Source: Allodiplogaster sudhausi (lineage: Eukaryota > Nematoda > Chromadorea > Rhabditida > Diplogasteridae). Taken from it: a stretch of 64,000 bases of DNA. The first letter of the stretch is position 1; each line of letters begins with the position of its first letter. Position numbers and translations under genes: made by a program. Below the pieces are notes generated by a model that saw only the letters and a program-made list of their open reading frames with translations, did not search any database and had not been told where the DNA came from. Below are positions 10,526 to 21,436 of this stretch, piece after piece. The stretch covers positions 2,454,001-2,518,000 of the forward strand of contig CALZFC010000017.1 in NCBI GenBank assembly GCA_945643635.1. Direction: 5' to 3'.

Positions 10526-12442
10526 ATGATTGCCGCTCTTGCTCTTCGCGTACTCATCTCATCGCTTCCAGCTGTTAGTCCTTTTCCTTCTTTTTAAAGA
10601 AGACAAAACCCTAATTTCGTATTCGCGCGTTTTTCCCTGAGACACAAGGGCGAGAAAGCATGTGTTCAGGAGAGACGTGACTACAGTAATTTAAGTAGAT
10701 TACTGTTGAGTTTGCGCTCCTTTAAATCTTTATCAATAAGAATATATTTAGACTGCAAAATGTGTTTAAAAAAGATTTTCGAATCGAATTTCCCTCTTGC
10801 AGAATGCAGTCTTTCGACTAGCGGCGGAGATCAATCAGCTCTGAAACCCCTCCGACTTCAGGTGCCTTCGCTCACAACAGTACGACACCCTCTTCGTGAG
10901 GGCGTACAGGCCAGACCGAGATGGCACACCGGACTACTATGCACCCGCCAATATCAGGGCCGCCTCTTCTGGTAGTAGAGTCTTTGCATTTAACTAAACA
11001 AAACTATTTCTAGGGCATGAACAGTCTTTGATCTTAATTTTTTTTTATAGATTGTTTTGGAGCAACGAGACTGAGAGAGGCAGATAGATAAACAAATAGA
11101 GAGGGAGAAAGAGAAATACAAAGATAACAAGTGATATGGAGTGAGATGTAGAGAGAGAGACAGAGAACGAGAGCGAGATACTAAGAGACGAATGTGAGAG
11201 AGACAGAGGGATAGAGACTTAGAGCGAGATACAGTGAGAAAGAGAGAGTGCTAGAAAATAATATTGTCCAGCTGGCCTCGGAGTCGAAGTGTACGCCGTA
11301 CCAGCGGCCACTTCCTTAAGTAAATCAGCGATCAAGCAGATGGACGACGCCATCACAACTCTGCAGAGCGCCGGATTCACAGTTCGCACTCTATGGCATC
11401 AGGTGAGAGAACGGCCCGGGGCAGAAAGGTGGGTTGGTGAAGGAATCGTGGTATGTACATACATACTTTGACCTCGTTGCAAGACTGCGGGGGGTAGAAA
11501 TGGGGGGGGCATCACGAGCATCAATCATACTTTGAATGTGGACATTCTCAGGTGACATCGCCAGTGAACTGGAATTCCAATTATTATTATAACATCGACT
11601 TTATCCAGAGCGCCGTTCAGCGCATTCGCGTCAGTGCTTCATAGCATTTACATTATGAATTTCATTTTCACTTTTGCAGTGCCATACTCTCACTCCTTTC
11701 TTTCCCTTTCCCTTTTCTTTCATTTTTAAGTTGTGGTCATTGGCATATGCTTATTTTCTAAAGCACTGTCCGTTCATCGCTGTAATAAATAAATAAATAT
11801 CTTTTTAATTTCCGTTCTCTTTACTCCTAATTCTTTCTCTTGCTTCCTTTCCATCCCTTCATTTCTCTAATTTAAGCGACAATCAAAAAACCAAGCGTGT
11901 GTAAAAAAAATATGTACATATGTATCTAGGCCCGAAATGTTCGTCCCGGAATCTATTCAAACCAGTTCGAATGGAGCCAGATTACGAACGGACTCTCCAA
12001 CCTTGGAAATGACGTCATGCTCTGGTTAGCTGGCGATATGATACTGCTGTCTCTTCATCTCTTCCTACTCTCCCATTATTCTCTAGTTCTCTCTCTCTCG
12101 CTCTCTCTCTCTCTCTCCCTCTCACTTTCTCCCCCCTCTCTTTCTCGTTCTCTCTCGATCTCTTTCTCTCTTCGCAGGTACTGGAACGTGTACGGTGTGG
12201 GCCCCTCGGGCGAGTCCCCTATGAACTTTGAAGACTTCCGTCCTTTCGCGTAGTGGTCTTCCCCGATGGCGAAGCAGTTCGGAAAGCAGGAGTCCCCCTA
12301 CAAGTGCTCCTTGCTGAAGGTGAACCGAGATGTTTTCCTGGCCAATGGAATGGCTGGCAACAATTCGAATGCCACTCTCTCCGTCTCATCCACAACAAAC
12401 ATCGTCATTGGTGGAATCGGCCTGGAGACTCCTCTCGACTAA
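10526..12442 (+). pseudogene. GH25 (LYS-type) lysozyme with two in-frame stops
   Basis: Exons: 10526-10573 (signal peptide MIAALALRVLISSLPA), 10803-10971, 11272-11402, 11552-11629, 11930-12024 and 12178-12442. All phases close. Motifs match nematode GH25 lysozymes: FVRAYRPDRDGTPDYYAP, GLGVEVYAVPA, TLWHQVTSPVNW, RPGIYSNQFEWSQIT, LWYWNVYG, NFEDFRPFA and MAKQFG. Such enzymes cleave peptidoglycan and are usually secreted into the gut. The frame is broken by TGA at 10842-10844 (between AEINQL and NPSDFRC) and TAG at 12251-12253 (between FRPFA and WSSP), yet homology continues on both sides and the gene ends normally at TAA 12440-12442. An ATAAAAG box lies about 40 bases before the ATG. It is probably a young pseudogene; readthrough or base errors are alternatives. 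Confidence 0.78.
10610..10723. repeat. Dispersed repeat (GGGCGAGAAAGCATGT family)
   Basis: In intron 1 of the lysozyme gene. The core GGGCGAGAAAGCATGTGTTC is followed by GAGACGTGAC, TACTGTTGAGTTTGCGCTCC and TTTAA. Related copies lie near 15290-15361, 34540-34640, 44200-44292 and 47865-47955. Confidence 0.55.
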
Positions 12443-14560
12443 AACTATCTTTAATCAATAATGAAAATAACTAGTGGATAAAAGAATGAAACAAACAACA
12501 TTAGAATGTACATATGAACATACATATCTCTGAGTCCGGATCTAAGCCTGTTCGCCTGAAGGTAAAGACACAAAAAGATTAACAAAAAATATCACTTATT
12601 GTTAGTCGTCGGCTTCTCTTCGCAAAACGCCCTGGACCCAAAAATATGTATGAACTTATTATCAAAATGAAAGGGATTTCGATTTTAGATTCAATTCTCC
12701 TCTAACAATGTACTTTATGTGACGCTCACAATGCAATAAAGTTCAACCCGGTTCAATATTTTGTCCAAGAGTACGACCGCAGGGCTCATAGGCTTATTCA
12801 ATTACAATTTTTTTGGAAATTTCTCTGTGATTTTGGTTTTGAATGTAAATGGCAATCTAAGTTCACAGGTAACTTAAAAATAACACTGTAATAAAGTCGT
12901 GTAAATAGTGCTTTTTCTTTCGATTTCGTTTGTTTGAGATATTCGCTAAAAAAAGCAAATCGAATTTTGCATGGCGCTGTCTATTCATATTTTTCTCATT
13001 ACACCCCGCAGGTTCGACCTGGCCAGCAATGCTCGACCGCCATGATGCCACTCTTTTTTTGCGACACCTGGCACGTTGAGTTGGCGCTTTTGAGTCGGAA
13101 GAATTTATTGGTGTTTCATCCGTGCGCGAACACGGATGAAAGATAAGATAATCCATGTTATTTCATCAGAATGTCATTTATTGGTGGCTATAATATATCG
13201 CCGAAGAATTCCTGCAAATAATCGCACTCATCCAGTATACTATAATGACCTTCTCAAGGGATAAATCTGCTCCAGCTCGCTAAAATGGATAAACAAGGTA
13301 TCATAATCCCTGTGATTCTTATGTTATGGAATATAAATTGTCTTTTATTTGGATAATATAAATGTTCATTCAATTTGAACCTGTGCACCTATGCATATGA
13401 TTCAACGCACTGCAAATTATTATTGAGAAAAAGTTATTTGAAACAATTATGCAATGAAAATGACTTTTAAACTCTTTTGCTTGATATTACACAATATTAG
13501 ACTTTGTAACAATAAGAGTACTTTAGTCTCAGGCACATTTTCATTTGATTCTGGAAATGTTAATGTGTTTGTTAAATCTATTGGTTAGGAGAGTCCATTG
13601 TCGTGTAGATGGAGATACATATATGTATCACGTAAGAAGATTATCATATCTGCCATTCCTGCACTATTCCCCTTTGCCCTTTCGAAAGTGCACTATCTCC
13701 CAGCCCTATTTAAGCCGACCGAGATCACTTAATTAACATTGTATTCTCGCGTCTCCACTTGTTCCTGAATTCCAGTGTTGCCTTAGCAAAGCAACATATC
13801 TGCTACCAAAGTAGATTCGAGGGTAGTGTTGTGCAGCCTTTGTAATAAATGCGTGAGAACCCTTAAATATCAGACAATGTATTTATTGTGCCCTATCATT
13901 AGCTTTTGTGATGTATTGTTTTGTAGATGTTAGTGAGTACGATTCTATATGGGATATTGTTCGTTTTTCTGACTACTGTCATCGTCGTAGCTACAAAATA
14001 GTACAGTACCTCTAAAAAGGCAAAATAATAAATATAATTATTATACTATACAAATCAAATCACCATTCGAACACTATCCACTACACAACTCAACTCGTCC
14101 TATTAGGTACTTCTCTGATCAGCCACCCTCCATACCTTTTTTTGGGAGCTACATACATATTAAGATTATTATTGTAGAATGTATGTAGTTTGTCGAAGCG
14201 TAAAAATTAAATAAAAAAAGTATAAAAAATTCTACGCTATTGCACTTTTAGTGTATGTTACTGCTTTCTCTGCCGACTAGTCAACAATAAGTCAAATGAT
14301 TATTTTATTTGAATTTTTGGTATCTTGCAGGCATGGTACTCATTGTTATGAGAGGAAAACTCGCTCAGGACTCCAATGAAACAAATATCATGCTGAGGCG
14401 GGATACAACCATTGTCATCGAGGCTCTTATAGTACACTGATAACCAGTGCCTTAACAAACAGTGACACCTTTAGACAGTAGAAGTTGTTTCCTTGAAAGA
14501 GTAGAATTCTTATATGAATTTCAATAATACCTGCATGTAGTGTGTAGTGTGTAGTGTATA
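12443..14560. other. Intergenic; short perfect palindrome, no gene found
   Basis: No exon could be supported. A perfect 11-bp inverted repeat (TTTCATCCGTG / CACGGATGAAA, 13114-13124 and 13131-13141, 6-base loop) is present. The rest is AT-rich. Confidence 0.35.
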
Positions 14561-14564
14561 TGTA

Positions 14565-14855
14565 TAATCTTCTAATAATGCCGTAAACAACAAGTATGGT
14601 GCCTATTGAGACAAAAACGTTAAGACAATGTTTAGTCTATCTCAGAATCACATTCTCATACAATGTACCCTTGCTTAGTCTGATGAATATGGCCAGATCA
14701 TTAAATCATCCGTGGATGTCTAGGAAGATTTTGAGAAAATATTAGTAAGATACATAGATTATTTTATTTGAAGGGCGTACTTCTGACGACATGCCATTCT
14801 CATGCACATCCATTATCTTCCTGTCTATCTTTCTCTCCCTCCCTCTCTGTATCAT

Positions 14856-14912
<57 letters not shown>

Positions 14913-15200
14913 CTCTTCCTTTCTCGAGCTCTGCATGAACTTCCGAATGAGCTGCTCACTTTTAATTTATAATCGCCGAAACCAGAGAACGATAGATACA
15001 TTTTCTGCTCAAGGTATTCCGCTTACTAGGCTGAGCATCCGAACAATACGTGATTATTGCTATTCATTGCAAACGTTTTATGAGGTTGTAGCAGAACGTT
15101 ACTTAAATGTTCAAATTTCACAATGTCTGTCTTGTTTTGCTTTTCCCACGCCCAGTTCTTTGTATTGTCTTGTCATCTATTGCTAGTGTTTCTTGGAACA
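14565..15200 (+). repeat. Upstream part of tandem duplication unit (left copy)
   Basis: This segment, including ATTAAATCATCC, AGGAAGA, a CT microsatellite (about 14845-14905) and CTGCATGAACTTCCGAATGA, has a clear counterpart at about 20655-21180 upstream of the second Str-like receptor. The duplication therefore includes about 0.8 kb of 5' flank, probably with promoter sequence. Confidence 0.6.
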
Positions 15201-15466
15201 CACAAAAACTTACTTTCTTACACCCACCGATCATCTAGTCATTGTTCAACGGAGCCAATAAACTTGCGCTTGGCTTCGCGCCTTCTTGCCTGACATAAAT
15301 GTGAGAGAGAGCGACAATGGTCAGGAAAATTCCAATAGATTATACTGGAGTTTCGTGCTCCTTTAAGGCCCGTTCAAGTTCGATGGCCACTTGTAATCTG
15401 TGACTCCACTACTGCTGCTTCGGTAGTTGCGCGCTATAACTCAATCTTCTACTTCCAGCGACGGCC

Positions 15467-18302
15467 ATGAAGGTCTCCGACGACATTCGCACTCTTTTCG
15501 ACACGATCGAGTGGACGGCGATTGGTTCGTTGATATTTCCATCTTTACATCGACGACTTTGAGATTCCGGCTTTTTTACTTTATCGGTTTGTTTAAAAGT
15601 TATGGACCCTTGTTGGATTAAATTTAAAAAATAAATAAAATTTATTTAATTCAACTGAATAAAAAAGAGACTACACTTTCGCTATATAGCCATTTCCTTC
15701 CTGGCAAACTCACTCGTGATCATAATGGCAACGACCAAGAGCGGCAAACACATCGGCAATTACAAGTATTACATCATCGCCTTCGCCGTCCACGACCTCC
15801 TCTTCACGGCGTTGTGCGCGCTCTTCCGACCGGTCAGCAGTGAAGAAAAACAAGAGGATAAAAATTAATAATAAATAAAAGTAATAAATAGAATATTACA
15901 AAGCAGATTTATCATCAACCCCCACCAACTTCTACTTCTATCAAACACAACTACCGCATCTTCTATTTCCGAAAACTTAAAGCTTTCAGAAAAGAAGGAA
16001 AATTGTTTCAAATTCTACGAAATATTCCGCCTAGGTCGCCGGCTCGCTCGGCGGCAAATGGTTCCTGTTCATGAGCGGTGTCGGCTATTTTGAGTCAGCC
16101 TTTTAGCATTCTGCACACATAATATGCAACAGTTGCAGCATTCACATTTAGACATGACACTCAGGGAAAAGCGCGGGAATTCAAATGTACGTAACCCTTT
16201 TTCTAGTCATGCGCACTCGCTGTACGGCGCGACGCATTGCGTGACGCTCCAGGTGCTCCTCTACAGTTTCATCTACCGCTACACCCTGCTCTGCAAGTGC
16301 GTATCCGCTTTTTTTTTCTCAAATCGGACATCCACTCTTGGCAAAGTTCATGTCATTCAGTTAAAGGAGCTGTCCATGGAGATTACAATGTTGCAGAATT
16401 TTTTGTTAATACTATCCGATCCAACTAGAAACATCATTAGGAAAAGTGAGAATGCGTATTGAAGGGGCCCTGAGGAGAAAAACCACATTTTCCCCACGTC
16501 GTAATGTAGAATTTAGGGAGTGACGTCATCACCCCTTGCCTATTTTTTCCTCATGCACACCCTTATTCTACCAGAAAGAAGGTGAAAACTAGGTGCGAAG
16601 CGGCAAGCTACGCTTGAGATTCGAGGGAAGAGAAGAGAGGCAGAGAGAAAAAGACTTACACAGTCTAGTTTGTAGTGATAGATACTGTGCTAGCATACCG
16701 CCAAAACTTTTTGCAATATCATGCGCGTATTCAAACGTTAGTTCTGCACAAGCGGCTTTTAAACTCCATGTATAGTTCCTTTAATGCACGCTGAAGTTAA
16801 ATGCGATGCCGATCACCGAATAATTATGTGTGATTTCCAAGATTGATTGCTATCCATGGACAGGCCCGACTATCGCCAGTATCTCGAGACCAAGTGGACG
16901 TTTGTCGTGCTCCTCATTGGCTACCTGGCTGCGGTCGTTGCCGGCGAGACAATGGTCCGCATTGGCTACGTGCCAACGGCTGAGGCACTCGTCAACATGA
17001 CTGAGCACGTCTTCAAGGACAACTATCCCGACTTCAACCATGAACTCTTCATGTTCAACGAGGTATGTATACCAAACACAAGGACGGATGTTGTAGTATG
17101 GAGTACGTAACATTTGATTACTATATTCTTAGGTTTCGCAGAAAAAAACCTAACTGTCAGTATCATGATGCACCGAACGACATTTGCAATGAAGATTGCA
17201 TTAAAATTTTCAAAAAAAAAATATAATTAAAACATGCCTGAGAAATTATGAAAGGGAAAAATTAGTAAAAACAAAATTAAAATAAAATAAAATAAATATG
17301 CTGATAAATTGGCATAATCTCGAGGGCTTCGTGGACTGGAAGGCAACGACAGCCTTCTTCTACTTTGTCATCACGAGCTTCATTCAACTCGTCGGCGTGT
17401 TCTTCTGCTCGCGAAGCATCATCAAGGCTATCAATAAAGTGAGAAATATAAAATTTGGGAGTTAATTTAGTACATGGACAATTTTATAACACGGATCGAA
17501 CTATTTTGTTTGTCCATTCATTCACTGAAATATTGTTTGAGGTTCGCGGCGATGTCAACAGCCAAAGCATCGCTAGCATGCAGTTTCAGCTCTTTCTCGC
17601 TCTCGTTCTGCAGGTTCAATTCTATTCTTCTCATGTCTACAAGGCATTGGGAAAGTGTGCCCACTACACAAACCTATTCATTCGTAAAGCAAAGGCGATT
17701 TAATACTACTCATTCCTATAACAAAGGGTGTTTTCCACGGGTTTTATAAAACGTTGCTACATTTCATTTCTTTAACACAATGAGACACATGCGACGTAAG
17801 AAATGACAAGGTTGAAGAATACTTCAAAGATGTCATTGGCATACCAAAACAGCTTGCCCATAAAACACTATAGAGCATTTATATTCCGGTGCCGGTAGAT
17901 TGTATGTAGATCAGACTAGGCACTCATAATTATCAAGGGAGGAAAAAACGAAGCGATATCGATTTGAGTTGCTCGCACCCGTCGTTTGCATCTACATGCC
18001 CGAGATCATGGCGGTCGGCTTTCCGCTCCTCGGCCTCAAGGTTAACATTCCGCCCGGCCTCAACGTCCTCTTTCCACTCTTCCCAGCATTTGACGGTCTC
18101 GTTGTTATGATCGTCGTCAAGGACTACAGGTTGGAACAGCATTTATCTCAATTAAATAAAATATTTAATTAAAAAAAATTTACTCAATGTCTTAAGAATG
18201 GCGCTTCTCGGATGGACGCGCAAGTTCCTCAAGGGCCCGACCGAAGTAACAACGTATGAGACGACACTGTCTGTGCCCGTTCCGTCTAACACCAACTCAT
18301 GA
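15467..18302 (+). CDS. Serpentine chemoreceptor, Str/Srh-like, 9 exons, 333 aa (copy 1)
   Basis: Exons: 15467-15524, 15690-15832, 16035-16093, 16207-16296, 16864-17062, 17325-17438, 17542-17613, 17969-18129 and 18197-18302; total 1002 nt with all phases closed. Features include MKVSDDIRTLFDTIEW at the N-terminus, FLANSLVIIMATTKSGK at TM1, HCVTLQVLLYSFIYRYTLL, a long extracellular stretch between GETMVRIGYVP and FNHELFMF, and the diagnostic C-terminal region (PEIMAVGFPLLG, LFPLFPAFDGLVVMI, KDYR). This pattern, a Pro-Asp-rich TM7 followed by YR, is that of the nematode Str superfamily (Str/Srh/Srd types) of olfactory GPCRs. An acceptor (CTTCCAG) lies 8 bases before the ATG, suggesting trans-splicing. 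The intron before exon 5 holds a MITE absent from the paralogue at 21437-24437. Confidence 0.85.
16361..16784. mobile_element. TTAA-flanked MITE in receptor intron, 424 bp
   Basis: TTAA at 16361-16364 and 16781-16784. The ends are imperfect inverted repeats: AGGAGCTGTCCATGGAG versus AGGAACTATACATGGAG. The paralogous intron at 22394-22579 is only 186 bp and lacks it, giving an independent empty site. One end of a related element (AGGAGCTGTCCATGGAGATT) also lies on the minus strand near 27200-27235. Confidence 0.72.
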
Positions 18303-19690
18303 TTCTGGGATCAACTAAAAAATTAATATTTACACCGAGCAAAAAGTTGCATCCTGTAATTGAAAAGGATTTAATGAATTCCAACTGTAAAAGTTTCATA
18401 AGTAATTTTTTTCTCTTTTTTTGTTGTTGATATTTTCACACTGGATTCCAACTATAAAAGTAGAATTCGACTCGATTTTTTTCTCTTCCTTTGGGAATCT
18501 CGATGGCGTTTGCAATCCGTTGTGAAGAGTACGTTTTAAGAAATGTCTTCAATGGAACCGTTTCCTTAGACAATGTAAAGACTCGTTGAGAACACACCAT
18601 TTAATGCACTGTCGCCTTTAAGGACTACTCAGGCTAATGTGCGTTCATTCATTTATCTTTATTCGCTAATGCAGTTGAACTTGTCTTCAAATAGACAAAT
18701 CATTTAGCGATTTTCTTATTTTCACAAAACAATTCCTAGGTTACCAAGGCTTAACAATGCATTATACTTTTTTTTAAAGAAATGTTTGCAATTGCCAAGT
18801 AACTCCATTTCATCAGGTTATTTACTTTTCGTATTTATGAACGCAAACTGACCCTTTCGAAATACTATGATTATCGGATTAAATAAAGATTGAAATAATT
18901 TCGCAACGTCGAAATAAAACTGATGATCTATAAGACAGGATAAACGGCCATAATGTAGCCGCCTAATGTATAAAATCAGCGAGATCGCAAAATCAACGCG
19001 TGTTTTCTTTTTTTGCTGAAGGGTTCATTTGAATTAATCCTTGAACACGAAGAACCGCTTCTCTTTCTACTTAATTTGTTTGAATGGCGACTCACAATCA
19101 GTGAAGCAGCTTCAAAAAAAATTTCATTGCATTTGTGAGCCGTCTTCTATAGACGCCCAACTCAGACAATTGCGAAATTCCCAAGTGCATAATCCGTAGC
19201 TTTTGAGCAGAAAATTCACGCGAATGACTGGCATTTGCCTTTTTTTGCGAACGGTGATCACTGTTATAGTAATAATCTCCTGCGAAACATTTAAGCCCAC
19301 AGATTTCAATCAACTGCCGCGCGGTTCAAATAACAAGTGGCTTGTCTTCTGCTAGTGCCCCTAACTTCTGAAGGAATTTCACGGGAATTACGCTAGAATC
19401 TAGACGCCTTTGACGCCTTCTTTTGATTTCATCCATGAGATCTAAATTCTTCAATCTAGAAGCCTATTAAATGAATAATTTTTCTTACTCGCAACAATGT
19501 GCATAATTAAATCACATTCCATTCGTGTCTAAATCGAGAATCGCGAGTGGGAATTTGGAGAAACCCATCTGTATGATAAGTGTAAAGAATACCCTCGCCT
19601 GTTGGCTAACTTGAAGTAAAATTGATAGGCAAAACTCTTTTGACTGATTCCCCTAATAAAGAAAAGATTTTAGAAAGGTCCAACTCGTGA
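18303..19690. other. Intergenic, no gene identified
   Basis: Sequence after the first Str-like receptor. AT-rich, several short ORFs without homology, no splice-consistent exon chain found. Confidence 0.35.
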
Positions 19691-20041
19691 AGAATATTGA
19701 TTTATTCACACTCGAGACCAAATTCCTAAGGAATTACAAACGACTGGGAATGACGAAATGTGCTTTGAATTAGAAGAGAATGAACCGGAAACGTCGGGAA
19801 TGAGAGCGAATCTTGAGAAGAAGGAAGAAAACGAATAGAAAAAGAGAAAGAAGAACAACCATGGAAGACGGAGTCGACCTTGATAAGTAAGAAGAAGAAA
19901 ACAACTGAGGAGACCCTCACAGACGAAGAAGCCGAGAGTGGGAGACACACGGCGCTGCTAACATTAGAGGCACCAACTTGATGTCGCAAGTTTAACCCAG
20001 AAGAAGCACGGTTAAAACCGGCACGGGGTTTCGGGAGGGGG

Positions 20042-20431
20042 CTACTCGACAAGCGCCGTCACGGAGAAACGAAACGAGAGGAGAGTGAGAAGAGAAAGAC
20101 TGGGAGAAAGGCGAGAAGAAGAAGAAGACACGAGGGGAAGATAAAAAGGTAATATACAAATCAATACCACTGCATAGCAATAACTTAGGTCACGAAGATC
20201 AGAATACAAATGTGGGCACGAGAATGACAAATAATGACCCATTCGGAGAAGGGGCTCGAGAAAGATAGAAGAAAAGATAACAAATGCACACACAATAAAT
20301 AAGAAGAACAAACTGACGAGCCACCAGAGAATGATGATAACTATACCGGCGACGCTGGCCATGGCTAGGTCAAAATGACGGGCCGCGCTAAATCGACCGC
20401 AAAGCTCACAAAGTCGGGTTGGCTTGCCCAT
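20042..20431 (-). CDS. Possible small membrane protein, 129 aa, unrecognised
   Basis: An ATG-initiated minus-strand ORF opens with two Cys in an ELCGRF context, then has a strong hydrophobic segment (VAGIVIIILWWLVSLFFLF) and a second hydrophobic stretch (CYAVVLICILPFYLPL). A TTTTCAG acceptor lies about 55 bases upstream of the ATG (near 20485) and could receive a spliced leader. An AATAAA-like signal lies near 19700 on the same strand, giving a plausible 3' UTR of about 340 bases. The last 30 residues are Ser/Leu-rich low complexity. I do not recognise the family. It lies in sequence unique to the interval between the two tandem receptor copies. Confidence 0.4.
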   Translation of the reverse strand: MGKPTRLCELCGRFSAARHFDLAMASVAGIVIIILWWLVSLFFLFIVCAFVIFSSIFLEPLLRMGHYLSFSCPHLYSDLRDLSYCYAVVLICILPFYLPLVSSSSSRLSPSLSLLTLLSFRFSVTALVE

Positions 20432-21181
20432 TTCTGTTTCGGAGATGTCGCATCCGCAGCGAATTTAACGTCAGTTCTTATTTTCTGAAAAATAAGTAAA
20501 GTACAGTATGTTTTTTCGTCATAAAAACCCTATTCTTTAAGAGTATTCCGTTAGAGAGTTCCGAATATTCATTTTTTGTAGGTGGGAGTCGAGCATGGCA
20601 ATTGTTTTCTTTAAGGATTATTATTCTTATATCAATCATTACAGTAATATTTGTATGTACAAAGTATCTAGTCTGTAGTACATAATCTTATATGAATGTC
20701 ATAAAGGAAAAGAATGATGGCTGTTGAAACAAATATATTAAGACAATTTTACTCGCCCTTTTAGAATCACATTCGGATACAATGTAGCCTTGTTCAGTCA
20801 AAAAAAAATGGGAGACCATTAAATCATCCCACTCGTCTAGGAAGACTATTAGTAAGATAGTTCAGCTGAACTAATCTTCTGCAACAAAGAGAGTTCTTAC
20901 GACACGCCATTATCACGCATGCCCATTCTCTCTTGCTCTCTCTCTCTCAATCCCTCTCTTTCTATCATGCTCTCTCTCTCACTCTCTGAATGTCTCTGCC
21001 TCGAAGTGTGCATGGAGTTCAGAATGAACTTCTCACTCCTACTTTTTTGTCTCACAAAACAGAGAAAGGCAGATTATCCTGCCAGCGAATTCCTGTTTAG
21101 CTAACTAGGCAGATAATCCGAACAATAAGAGATTATGATTATTCATTGCAACCGTATTATGATGCTGTCGCAGAACGCTAC

Positions 21182-21310
21182 TTAAAGGAATCATGCACTG
21201 AATGATTAGTATCGTAGGATCATTTTGAACACGCGCGCTCAAATATTTGGCTATTCTGCGGGTTAGAGAGCGTGTGTGAAATAGGAGGGTGGATAACAGC
21301 GACAGTGAAA
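21182..21310. repeat. Partial copy of the 5793-6077 MITE
   Basis: Starts TTAA then AGGAATCATGCACTGAAT and continues with GGATCATTTTGAACACGCGC and AATAGGAGGGTGGATAACAG, matching the MITE at 5793 over about 125 bases. The right terminus is not recognisable. It sits just upstream of the second Str-like receptor. Confidence 0.6.
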
Positions 21311-21436
21311 ATTTTTTTTAGCAGACTAAGTTACTCTTATTCTTAGCCGCTTATTTAAATTTTGTGTGAAAGATCGCGCAACTACATTAATTCCTAATGA
21401 TGCTTCGGTTAATGCGCTCTACTTTCAGCGACGACC

